Position numbers and translations under genes: made by a program
Part shown: piece by piece, positions 20,533 to 31,900 of the stretch
Numbering within the stretch: the stretch's first letter is position 1
Layout of the letters: each line of letters opens with the position of its first letter
The notes under the pieces: model-generated
Seen by the model: the letters and a program-made list of their open reading frames with translations, nothing else
What the model was told of the DNA's origin: nothing
Databases searched by the model: none
From: Neoechinorhynchus agilis
Taxonomy: Eukaryota; Acanthocephala
Assembly: GCA_051530055.1 (NCBI GenBank)
Contig: CM121343.1
Span: 1,922,001 to 1,986,000 of the forward strand
Reading direction: 5' to 3'
DNA: 64,000 bases

Positions 20533-21774
20533 TTGCTCTCTGAACTAAACAATCCAACCAGCTCGTCCGAGGAACTCGTCTTCTTGGAGGCACCTTCGAA
20601 GAAAAAATCCAACGTTATATCTTTAAAAGCTAATCCCGTTCTATCACGAGAAGAACTATTTAAACGATTCCTGTCCCCGTGGCTCAAAACGCTCAATGAT
20701 GACATCATAAGAATCACCTCTACTACATATTTCGCCGGCCAATTAAAAATATACTTTAATGACAGTCTTCATCTCAGCAACCTTCACAAATTCATCGAAA
20801 TGAATTGCGACACGTCTGGCGTCCAAATTACAAACGCAAGCTACTATTCAACCTTCCTAGTGAATCGATTGTCTCCCGACATCGATGCTGCAGACAAAAA
20901 ATCGTTCGAGAACAAGTTTGGTTGTGAGATTCTATTCTTCCTCAAATCGGCCCGTACAGCCAAGCTTATTCCTAGGGCGGTAGTAAAAGCTCCGGTTGAT
21001 CGGAGAGATGCGCTAATAAGTGAGAGATACTGCTTTCAGGGAATGGAAATCAATTTTTCCATCAACGAGATATCGAGACTGGACGACTTCACGTTCCCAC
21101 GTTGCAGCATCTGCCAATCCTGGGGACATTGGTCACAAAGATGCCCTACAAAAAAGTCCGTTTGCGCATTTTGCGCGTGCAACCACCATTCATCAGCTTG
21201 TCCGAAGGATACAAAATGTTGCGCCAACTGTAAGAAGACAGGACATTGCGCCTTTTCGAAATCCCGTCCGGTTTTCAAGCAATATCTCAATTGGGCTCAA
21301 ACGAAACCGTCCGCAAACAACAATGCTAACATCGTACGTCAGGCACCAAACAAGCAAGTAGTCCATGAATCTGCCCCTCCGCCATCGAACGAATGGCGCT
21401 CTGAGCGAGTGTCACCCAACCAAGATTCTATCAATGGAAAACTTCGCCAATTTTCGGATAGGATCATGCAGATGGTAGATCTCCGGATAAATATGGCTAT
21501 ACAAGGACTCGAGAAAAGATTGGCCTCTCATCTGGACGCACTAATGGCGACTATATCCGCACGACTGGACAACATGTTTCCTCATGGATCTATCGACAGC
21601 CCGATTTCCTGCAAACGTATCCGTAAAGCGTCTCCCGTCAATCCGAACTTGCCCAACTCAGACGTTGAGATGTCCGAGAACGAACTCTTCGTTCGGGATA
21701 TTATCCAAGAACAATCTCAGGTTTGTGTCGCGGGAGATCACAAACCTATTCAAAAGTGCGCAGCACGGAGTTAA
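20533..21774 (+). CDS. LINE ORF1 (nucleic-acid-binding, three zinc knuckles)
   Basis: An uninterrupted frame of 413 codons. The N-terminal half has an RRM-like or structured region. Residues about 195-240 hold CSICQSWGHWSQRC, CAFCACNHHSSAC and CCANCKKTGHC, typical zinc knuckles of LINE ORF1p. A later helical segment (LRQFSDRIMQMVDLRINM...) may form a coiled coil. It overlaps the start of ORF2 by about 50 bp in another frame, the usual overlapping arrangement in I/Jockey elements. ORF1p coats the element RNA. Confidence 0.8.
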   Translation: MLSELNNPTSSSEELVFLEAPSKKKSNVISLKANPVLSREELFKRFLSPWLKTLNDDIIRITSTTYFAGQLKIYFNDSLHLSNLHKFIEMNCDTSGVQITNASYYSTFLVNRLSPDIDAADKKSFENKFGCEILFFLKSARTAKLIPRAVVKAPVDRRDALISERYCFQGMEINFSINEISRLDDFTFPRCSICQSWGHWSQRCPTKKSVCAFCACNHHSSACPKDTKCCANCKKTGHCAFSKSRPVFKQYLNWAQTKPSANNNANIVRQAPNKQVVHESAPPPSNEWRSERVSPNQDSINGKLRQFSDRIMQMVDLRINMAIQGLEKRLASHLDALMATISARLDNMFPHGSIDSPISCKRIRKASPVNPNLPNSDVEMSENELFVRDIIQEQSQVCVAGDHKPIQKCAARS

Positions 21775-23800
21775 GGATCGTGCAGTGGAACTCTGGTGGA
21801 CGGCTAAGTATCCATAGACTGCTCTCAGAGGCCTTGAGGTGCAGCACCATCTTTATTCAGGAGTCCAAGTCTGTCTATAATGTTCATGACCTACCTCAAT
21901 GTCTCAGCTCACTGACCGAACAATTTGTCATATTTTGTACCCCTCCTCATTCGCCGAATTCCCAAGGTCTACTGTCTTTTTTCCGGCCTTCTCTCGGTCC
22001 CACACAGATCACATCGTATTCCTCCGATGATCTGTCTTATTCAATTTTTTCAGTTTGTTTTAATGGCTCTAGACTTTTATTAGCAAATATCTATGTCCGG
22101 CCTCATAAGATACATCTCCCTTGTAATAAGACCATACTAAAGAACATCTTAGGGTCCGGTATTGACTATTGTTTTGGCGATTTCAATGATCCTTCGCATA
22201 AATGGATCAATTCTATTAATCGTTCTGGAGAGTCCCACAACATTATTATGCCCGATTATCCTACTTTTGCTGACGGATCTTCATCCTCTTACTTGGATCT
22301 ATGCATATACCGCAAAACTGGTTTTTACAAACCTATTTTAATTTCTCAATCTTCTCCCTTTCGGGTCGCTGGACACGACTTGGTAGTTTGGGAGCTCGAC
22401 AAGAACGTTCTTTTATCGCGAAAGTTCAAATTGGGATGGTTGAATGTCAGTCTCTTCAATGCTGTTACCCGCTTTTTTTGTCTGGTTCAAAATCCACCGA
22501 GCTTAACGATATCAACAATTTTCTGGCTGACACTAGTGACAGTTTCCTTACCACCGTCAGGGGATCCGTAGGAATACCTCGGAAACCCAATCTATTATCC
22601 CTTTACGGTAAGGAGCTCTTTAAAGCTAAGGCAGCGGGCGACACCAGTTCCTCTAAGTTTTGGTCATCTCTCTACTGGCCGTGCAAAGCCAGATTCCAGA
22701 TAGCCCAAGATCGCGAAATGATCAGCTCTTACCTACCCCACTCAGTAGTAAACCGGAAGCGCTCCTTCCCATGGAAAAGGGCAGCTGCCGCCTGGATCAG
22801 AGCTTTAGGCTTTGACACAGTCATCAGTGCACTTCGCTCCAAACACTCCAACGGTGCCAGTCCGATTCCCATCGCCACTAACTTCACACTTCCTAAACCA
22901 CGGAGACTTGATCTCACCAAAAAAGATTTTTTACAATGGTGGACGTCTAAGAATCTTACCTCATGCAACGGCTCTTCAGCTTGTTTCAAAGCAACCAACG
23001 TCTTGAGTAGGGATAACATTTCATTATTGGCCAGTGTCATGCTATTAGCCTCACCTGAAGAATGGTCCGAAATTAATATTGCGAAAAGGATTTTCCTACG
23101 CAAAGGTAAGGTTCGATCAATATCTTCTCCGGGAGATGTGAGACCAATTTTCATTCAAAACTCGTTGGTCTCCATCTATGAGAGAATATTGGCAAAGCGG
23201 ATCGTCGCGTTCTCCTGTGAGCATAATATCATCGATAAGCGATGCAATGGCTTCGTTCCCGGCAAATCAGTCCACTCTGCTATGAACGAAATTATACTTA
23301 ATTTTGGCCAGAACCGTCGTGTTATGAATATCTTGATTTCTTTTGATATCAGCAAGGCATTCGACAATATCGATATTGATTTTATCCTGAGTATTTTGCG
23401 GTTTTTTAATTTTCCTTTCAATTTCATAGCTACGGTTCACAATACCTTGAAGTCCAAACGGTTCTTTTTCTCGGACGACCCCGCTCGCTCAGTTTACTTT
23501 CAGGTTAAAGGAGTTCCCCAAGGCTCCCCTCTATCACCGATTCTTTTCTGTTTGGCCTCCCAATATATTGTTCAAAACTGCAAAGTCTGTCATTCTATCA
23601 CCATGTACGCGGATGATCTCACCGTGGTAATAAAAGAACGCAACTATGTGCAAGCTCGAGCGAAGCTTGCTGCAGTTCTGAATTTCTTAAAAGAAAAACT
23701 ACCTCACATGGGTCTTGCCTTAAATAATAAAAAGACCAAGTTTTTAATAAAATCAAAATCCGTCGTTGAGAGACTTTGTCAAGAAGTTTTTCGCCCTTGA
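21723..23800 (+). CDS. LINE ORF2 (AP endonuclease plus reverse transcriptase), frameshifted
   Basis: The endonuclease frame (21723-22571) shows RIVQWNSGG, IFIQESKS, YCFGDFNDPSHKW and a terminal AGHDLVVWEL-like SDH motif. It is followed in a different frame (to 23800) by the RT: RSISSPGDVRPIF, ISFDISKAFDN (motif A), GVPQGSPLSPILF, MYADDLTVV (catalytic), and a thumb start. The overlap of the two frames near 22.3-22.57 kb implies at least one frameshift, so ORF2 is not functional as read. The domain after the RT is lost or decayed. Confidence 0.8.
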
Positions 23801-24129
23801 TTTTTTCCCGGTATATCAAAGACTCAACATTCTAGGTTATACCCTTACCAGTAATCTTTCAGTCTCGGCTGACATAAGATGAAACGCCTCTTCAAATGTG
23901 CCAATGCTAACGTGCTGCCCGACTAGGCCTCAATCCAAGGACTTGCAGATCTATTTGAAACTCATGGGCCATATCTGGTCTAGTCTTCTATTTTAGAGGA
24001 CGACCGCCCGAACAACGCCAGAGCTTTCTCCACTCTCCCTTTCGCATGGGCCAACACCGTCGACTGGACTGCCAAAGTGGATAAATGGACAGCGATCGCC
24101 AATGAATGATACGTTCGATTTATTCAAAC

Positions 24130-24760
24130 TATCTCACGTGGTCCTTCTGCGAATAAATTTTTTTATGACGGAACTGGGGAGTCTTGAAGAGCTGACAGAA
24201 GTGTCAGCTATGGTAGTGATAGTTTGTGTCGAGTCTAAGATGGTGCAATGGCTGTAATTTGAGCTAGGGTCGAGGGTCCAGAAGAGGACAAATTTGAGAA
24301 GGAATCAAGGTGGCGTAGGCCAAGAGAGTTCTCGACAGCCCGTCACCATTTTGAATTTCCGCCTGAACGAATTTTAGAGGAAAGGAAATTTTTGCAGGCA
24401 ACAAGTATTTTGTTAGTGCTTTTTGTAAACGGGGAAAGTCCTAGGATTTATTGTGATGGGCCGTATATGCTTGATTTTTAAGGAGTTTAAAGATGGGGGT
24501 TATCCATGGTGGGTCACGGTTTGATATTCGAATGAATTTCCTGAGTATTGTCGAAGTTAGAGAACATTTTATGATTGAGATTAGGTTGCATGACCAAGGA
24601 AGCGTCATTTATTTTGGTAGAGTCGAGGGTGCGAATCATCGAATTGAACAATTTGACAAGATTGTAGATGTTTTCCCCTGTACATGTCACCTACGGCATA
24701 GAACACTGAACGATGCCCCTGAAGATCTTTATCAAATACCACAGCAAATGTGAAAATTAC
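24130..24760 (-). mobile_element. upstream part of the older LINE (post-endonuclease region)
   Basis: Minus-strand reading includes DPPWITPIFKLLKNQAYTAHHNKS, the typical linker between endonuclease and RT in APE-type LINEs, and runs toward 24.13 kb. Together with 19.03-20.35 kb it makes one element in the correct order on the minus strand, split by the plus-strand LINE. Decayed. Confidence 0.6.
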
Positions 24761-25101
24761 AATAAGTTACTCCTAGGCAACTCCGGGTAAAATGGGTTTT
24801 ATATAACAAAGATGTATTTATTGTTAGCTTTGCTTACTTGATTTTGCTTATTGCACCTTTTAAAAAATCTTGGTTTATCTAATTAATTTCAAGTGCAAAA
24901 GTGTAATTTATTTATTGTGAATTACATCAAATTATTCTCAATCGTACTTTACCGTCCCCAAGACGCTCGCTGCGCTTCCTCGCTGGATAGCCAAGGATAT
25001 GTTCTGCACTAGGAACGAACGAGCCCTCCTGTTATTGGTCGAGTTGATCAGTCGATGCCCTAGTTCGAAAACAAAACTCCTCGCCGCACGTCCGAAAGCT
25101 C
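24761..25101. other. AT-rich non-coding DNA
   Basis: No feature can be supported between the LINE remnant and the next retroelement fragment. Confidence 0.4.
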
Positions 25102-25713
25102 CTAAGGTTTCCACTGCGAAGGGGACAAAATGATGAGAATTCGTAAAATCAGCGTATTTTGCAACCTTACGGAGCTCAGCTGCTGATGCGGCTCCCCCAG
25201 CCCCGGAGGATGCATCTCGCAGATTGCTGGCTGCAAGGGAGTCGACGCATGTTGCGTCCCATAGGAGACATCTCCCCCTGCTCCAAGGAAAAACGGTAAC
25301 TCCATCCGGCCTACGGGCCCATCAATCCTGCAGATGTTGCTAGGCTCGAGGATATTCGGAGAGTTAGCCGTTTTCAAAGCGCGGCTCAGCAATGCGTTTA
25401 TTTCGACGTGTCTAGCAAAACGGCCACTTGAGCGTTTACAGGCTAATCCGTGCCTGCCCGAGGGGTCAACTTCCGTCCCGCATCGGCAGGTGTGAGAGAT
25501 ACAAACCGGGAGCCCGAGCCTCAGAGACACTGCGATTCTGAGAGCCTCGCCGTCTAATCTCGAACCGAGATTTGCTGATGGTACAGCTTTCAACCAGGCG
25601 CCGGACTCTTTGCAAGAAACTGCAGTTAATCGCGTTCTATCCACGTCGGAGAGCGAGTCAAAAAGTGAAGTGTGAACACGCTCCACTAACGGAATGTCCC
25701 ACGGATGGGTCAT
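25102..25713 (-). mobile_element. fragment of the uncertain-class retroelement, C-terminal half
   Basis: A long minus-strand frame with PLVERVHTSLFDSL, LRLGLPVCISHTCRCG, GRHGLACKRSSGRFARH and ILEPSNICRIDG, followed by diverging tail sequence. It is the least decayed copy of the zinc-like C-x-C-G ... H ... C ... H cluster in this window. It ends about 220 bp from the 3' end of the twitchin gene. Broken. Confidence 0.7.
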
Positions 25714-25933
25714 AAGGATTCTAGCAGAGTTTAAAACCTCTAGAAAATTCCCTATGCCACCCTCAGAATTACTAAGTCAAGAGTCATGAAAAAGACGATC
25801 CAAATACCATTTCCAGTTTGTCTAAGTCAAACCCACACAGACACCACAGTTAATTTGAAATTTACTAATAACCAAAAGATGCATCTATGGACCGGTGCTT
25901 GTCGCCAGATAATTCTCGTCAAATATTTAACTG

Positions 25934-28900
25934 CTACAAATCACGCTGTTTCATTGATTTGACATGCACGTCAAAAACAACAATCATATCACCATTTGAG
26001 TTTACAACCCGAACCTCATAAATACCGGCATCGTTCATGGACACCTTGTTTATCTTCATCAGAAACGAATTGGTAGAATTACTTGTCATATAAAAATGAT
26101 CTCCTTCAAGTAAAGGAATGCCGGATTTCGACCATATAGCTAAATACAATCAGGTCTTGAAAATGTACTGGAAATGAGGATGCTCTACCGGACATTGGCT
26201 CTGATCCGATTGCAACACATCGAAAAGTCGGAGAATCATCAATTGAAACGCAGACTGATTGAGGAAAGGCAATTATGCAAGGATCGAGTGTTGGTGTCTC
26301 TGAACCTATACATTTATGTTAGCAAGGCGCCAAACGAAATTGGACTAATTTGCTAACCTTTGACGATAATTGAGCAGTTGGAACTAATAACGGTTCCATC
26401 AGGTGATGTATGTTCGACTGTAAATACACCACTGTCTTCAGGAAAAACAACCGGTACACTTAATCGGTGAATTTTTCCTTTTGATGTCTTCTCGAATTCA
26501 ACACTATCGGGCACAGTTTTATTGTTTCGATACCATCGAATTTCGTCGATATCTAAAAATTGCACAAAATGTAACCAAACCGTATATTCACAATTCTCAT
26601 TGTTTACTGCGAATTGATCGACCACGTAGATCAAAGTTCAGATACCAATATTAATTGCTGGTCAAAGCAATTAATCAAAATAAGAAGTATGAATAAAAGA
26701 AAACTGACAAAAAGATGTCCGAATTCTACGATGCAGATCGACTTTTGGTACTGCAACTGATCACAATTTGTTAAATATCGAATATCTCGAGTACAACAAG
26801 ATCCCCGAAAAATATTTATCCTTTATATCTGCTATCTACAGTTTCAAAACTAACACGATTCGATGGGATATTTCTACGATAGGTTAATTAAAAATTATGT
26901 TGAGCTAAAATATGAAGTTACTGAATATGATAAACTAAGTTATAAGGCGAACAGATACGAATTGGATATTAATGGCACAAGCGTGGATTGGGCGTCTAAA
27001 AAACTCAATATGAAGATAATTTAGTTGACTCACCGCTCTCCCTGCTTGTTTCTGCAACCAAATTAAGTGTATCGCCCTCATTTAATATCATGCTCTTCAA
27101 AAATTCATGAAAGTATTGAGGCTCATTGATTGAAGTCTAAGTTGCAAAAGGGATATGATCAAGCTCTTGAAAAGACCACATTCGATAGCATACCCCATCT
27201 AAAGCAATGCGATGTCCGTTTGTAAAATCTTTAAGTTTTGCAAATTCAGATGGAGAAGCAATACGAAATTCCGAGGATGCGATATTGATCGCACTTTCGT
27301 TTCTATTAGAGTGCTGCCGAAATACAGTAGTAGTTTTGGTGGAGATAATGCTATCATCTTTATTGATGACATGTATGGACGCTGATGATTCCGCATATCC
27401 CCTTGCATTACTTAGTCTACATCGATACTGCCCGCTGTCGCTGAGAGTTGCATTTCTAATAGTCAACGATGTTTCAGAACTCGAAGTATACAGACAGAAT
27501 CGATTTTGATTCTGGGATGCTGGCAAATCAAATCTGATTAATTGACCATTTTTGAACCACTCAATCTCTGGTGCTGGACGTCCCGTGAATGTACATTTTA
27601 ATATAATGTCAGAAAATTCTTCAACGCGACTTGACTCAAGATGGCAAACAAAATTCGGGGGAGAATTAATGAAAACATCTCCGACAAGAGATCCTGCTCT
27701 ACTTCCACTGATCGAAGGGGACAATGTGCCGTATCGCTCTACAACACTCCTTTTGATCGAAAGTGGGCGAGTTCCATATGACGATGTAAAATCCTCGAAG
27801 TAAGAAGATCCTTGCTCTGTTTGGTAATTTAGTGAGCTACCTATCACCAATAGCTGGGATGTAGTCTCAGCTACGCCTCGCTCATTCTCAGCAACACATC
27901 TATACCAGCCTCCGTCTGTGGTTGGGTTAACAGCAGCTATTTCAAGGGAACATACTCCGGATTCATTGAGTATCAGCATGTTCGTTTCACCGGTTTTAAT
28001 CTCAGTCGCGTCCTTATACCATTTTACGGAAGGAGTGGGTTTTGCCGTCACTGTACAGGACAATTTAACATTTTGTCCAGCTTGAACAACTCTTGATCTC
28101 AAATGGTAGGTAAACATTGGTGCACGGTCAGGCTCGGACCAAATATCATCCAGCTCGTATTGACTTCTTCGGTATTCAATAGTCGGTGATTTTTTCATGA
28201 GCGGTCGTGGTTGGGCAACAGCTAAATGCGATTACTGTTACCTTCGCTTATTAGCAAAGGAAACTTACGCTGAACAGATAAATTAACTGAAATTAATGTT
28301 TCACCAAACGAGTTAGATGCACGCATTTCGTACTTTCCTTCATCTTCCAATAAGCACTTCTTTACTTCAAGGCAGTACGTCGTGTCAGTTGACTTTTTAG
28401 AATACTTTTGGGACTGTCGCAGTTCGATTCCATTACGGTACCTTTTAAAACTTATAAATCAAGCCATAGACATTAGTAACTTTACCAGGATATGATCGGT
28501 GGTGATAAAGCAACTATCCTGCATTCAAACGTTGCGTTATCACCTTCCATACAGTAAGCATTGTGTGGTTTGATCACGATTCGCGGGCATGCTTCCTGCC
28601 GATCTTGTTAGTGATTAATATTTAGAGATGAACAACTTTTTATTTTGCTCTAAAAATTGTCGGTACATACCAAATCTAGTAGAAATATAATCAGCACTAT
28701 TGAATTCATTGATGCTAACGTAGTTTGCTGTCCTACCAATCGAAGGCATCGTCCGTTTGCCACTCAATCGAATTTCCTAAAATGTAATAAACATAAAAGT
28801 TGATTTCTTTGAATTGAGCATATTGTACCGATTTAGAGAGGTATTTCATTTTTCTGTCTTTAGCTGATACTTCATCAATTATCAAGTTATCGTTACATGT

Positions 28901-31900
28901 CCTAGACTGCGTTAACCATTGATGATTCAATGCTTCACTTGCCGTCATGCGAGACCTATGCTCCATTTATGTAAATAATCAAGGAAAATAAGCGTACTTT
29001 GCTTCTTTTACTAGTAATTTTGAAATGAAATCTTTGCCTTCCTCCGTTATTCCAGCCAATTTTGATTGATCGAAAACGTAGCTACTCGTTTTACCTTTCG
29101 TTTCGCCGTCCTTTGCGGGAAAAGGAGAATCGCCGGTAAGCCTAAATCAGCAGATTTGTATGTTAGCTATAATTATTATTTTATATATAACTTTTTTTGA
29201 AAATGTTTGAACAAGGGCAGAAATTAAATATTAAAATAAAATGTAGTGACGTATTTTGATTCCGTATTGGCTTTAGTCAAGATATCAAAATAAAAGCAAC
29301 GGATTCACATCGAAGGTAGATTGTCCATTGTACTGCATAAATGATAAAAGTTGTGAAACTCAAGGACGGATCCGTTTTCAATCAAAATTTTAACAAAGTC
29401 CGTATCAAACATGGGAAAACCACATCACAAAATAATTGGTCTTTATTGAAATTGGTGAATACTTACAGAAAATGAGTTAGTGTGCCAACTGCCCACATAT
29501 CCGTATAAAATCCAACCGGCTTCTCTTCAAGTACTTCAGGTGCCGCAAACTCAGAGTCTTCGATTGACAATTTAAAGGTATCATCAACGTTAAATTTGCG
29601 AGCTGATCTCATATCAGCGATTTTTAAGTATTGACCTTCGTTGCTTTTATCGAAGAGTATTCCAGTTGGCTAAGATTTGGTTCAATGGAATGTTTTCATC
29701 GAGTTTAAAAATACCTTTATATTCAAGTTTACAATATTTTTCTCGTGCATATGACGGACACCTTCGCAAATTTGCCTAATGTAATCAGCCACTTCCTGTT
29801 CAGTGAGCGGACTAAACATCCGATCTAATAGGTCACCACCACTGGCACTAAAGACCGGAATCATCATAGCAGTCCTCATGTCAAAATTAACTAACAGTTC
29901 GTAGACAAGTGCCGTATTTGGCTCTGCGTCTACACTTAATGGCTCGAAAACGTCGTGTAGATTTAGAATATTCTTATGTTTCAGTTTTTTTCCAATCGAT
30001 ATTTCTCGATCAACCATTTCCTTGACTGTTTTGTTGCCGGTATCATAGAACTTAACAATGTAACTTCGACCTGTATTTCGTTCTACTGCTCGATGTATAG
30101 AACATTCGGCAGTGCTTAAAATCTTTGTTGCAAATGCCTACTACAGTTCTAAAATACCTGGATATTTCCTCAAACACATCGTAGTAATCATAGATGCTAT
30201 TCCGCTTAGTTATTGGTGAAGGCGGCTGACCATGCATCCAAATATCTTGATCTAAACAAAAAAGATATTCAAAAGGGCATTGACATTTACGTAAATACAT
30301 ACAGCACTTATCATAATTCAAGGGGGTGTGTCCTTTTAGCCCCCTAATGGGTTTTCCGTCGGAATCTGCACCGTAGACTCCTAAAGTCGCTTTTCTCTTT
30401 AATAGGGAATCTATTGGGAAGGAGCGTGGAAACATAAAATATTACACAAACTAACTTTGTGTAGTTACGAATTCGGTAGTTTCGGATGGCACCGAGCGTC
30501 CATACATATTTTCGGCCATGACACGAAATCTATAGCCGTGTCCAGGTTGTAAGTGTTCAATGTTTAGCTTGCAAGCTCTTCGTACAAATCCAGATCTAAC
30601 CCAGTCATCAGAACCTTGTTCCTGCCGCTCTATAACGTAGTTTGTGATCTCGCTACCACCATCGAATTTAGGTTCTTTCCAAGAGAGACTAATCATCTCA
30701 TCCGTGATTTCATTGCAAGCTAGATGTTCTGGTGGATCCGGATGATCGACTACCTTGATGCGAATGTCCCCATTCGCTGTACCAACATCGTTAGTTAATT
30801 CAATCCCATATACACCCGTGTCGCCCACTTCGGCTGAAGGTATTGTGAGTGTTACGAATTTGTCATCAATATAATAATCAATGCGGGCGTCTTCGGGCAA
30901 CGATACGTTATCCCGGGTCAACTTCACAGAAGGGACTGGAACGCCGTTGTACGGAATTTGCACTTTAATCTTTTCGCCCACTTTGTATGTGACCATTTCA
31001 GTTAAACCTGCTGTCGCATTCAACATTAGCTTCGGGGGAACTGCTCAAACCAATGAAATAAATTGATATAAATTAGAAAAGTCGTTTACAAACCATTTAC
31101 TTCGAGAGTTCCAAACGTCGATTTAACACCAGCCTTATTTTTAATTTTTATGGTATAAACATCCGCGTCGCTTTTTTGGACATTGTTTATCGCAATTTGA
31201 CTGCTCATCTTATCCGTAGTTATTTTGTATTTACTGGTAAAATCATCGAACAACTCAACGTTATTCTTGAACCACGCAACCGAAGTATCCGTTCCCTCAA
31301 ATTGGACTTTAAACGAGACAGTTTCTCCCTCATTGACTTGTTGATTTCTCAATCCAGCTTTTATCGTAGGCGGCAGAAGCAAAGATTCCTCTTTTATGGT
31401 TACATATTCGGTCGGAATGGAATTTTCGGATTCACCAGCCTCGTTAAACGGTATAACCCGAAACTGGTACTTGCAGCCTTCTACCAGACCTCGAACTGTA
31501 TCTGCGTTTAACGATGTTGCTGGACAAGAGTTTAACCGGATCCAATTGTCGGAATTTTCCTCTTTGCGTTCAATATAATAGCCTACTATAGGTGTACCTA
31601 TTTTACAAATTAATAATGAGTGTTTAAACTTTATAAGATATTGTACCGGCTTTGAGCATTGGTGCATCCCATTTTAGCCGAACACTTGAGCTTGTTGCAT
31701 CGCTAACTTGAACCGAGGTGACACCAGTCGGCTTGTCTAAATCGATTCACAACGTAGTGTTTATAAATCCCCGTTCAAGTAAAATCGCCTAAGATTGTTC
31801 ACTTTTCCTTGAATGAGCGAACAAGCTAACGAAATAATCTTTAAAACCCCTTAGCTAGTGTTTAAAGGATGATGTTGCCTATGCCATAAAAGGACGAATT

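Larger units (their letters stand above)
20420..24120 (+). mobile_element. LINE with CCHC-type ORF1 and APE/RT ORF2
   Basis: A 3.7-kb plus-strand non-LTR element with an intact ORF1, a frameshifted ORF2 and a decayed tail (23.8-24.1 kb). ORF1 zinc knuckles, an APE-type endonuclease and an RT with GVPQGSPLSP and MYADDL place it with the I/Jockey/R1-type LINEs. No poly(A) tail or target-site duplication could be fixed by eye. It lies inside an older minus-strand LINE. Confidence 0.85.

Noticed and set aside
26640-27030. Additional twitchin Ig exon in this interval
   Set aside because: Joining 27034-27132 directly to 26552 gives a continuous Ig domain (AETSRES then DIDEIRWYRNN), so the interval is an intron.
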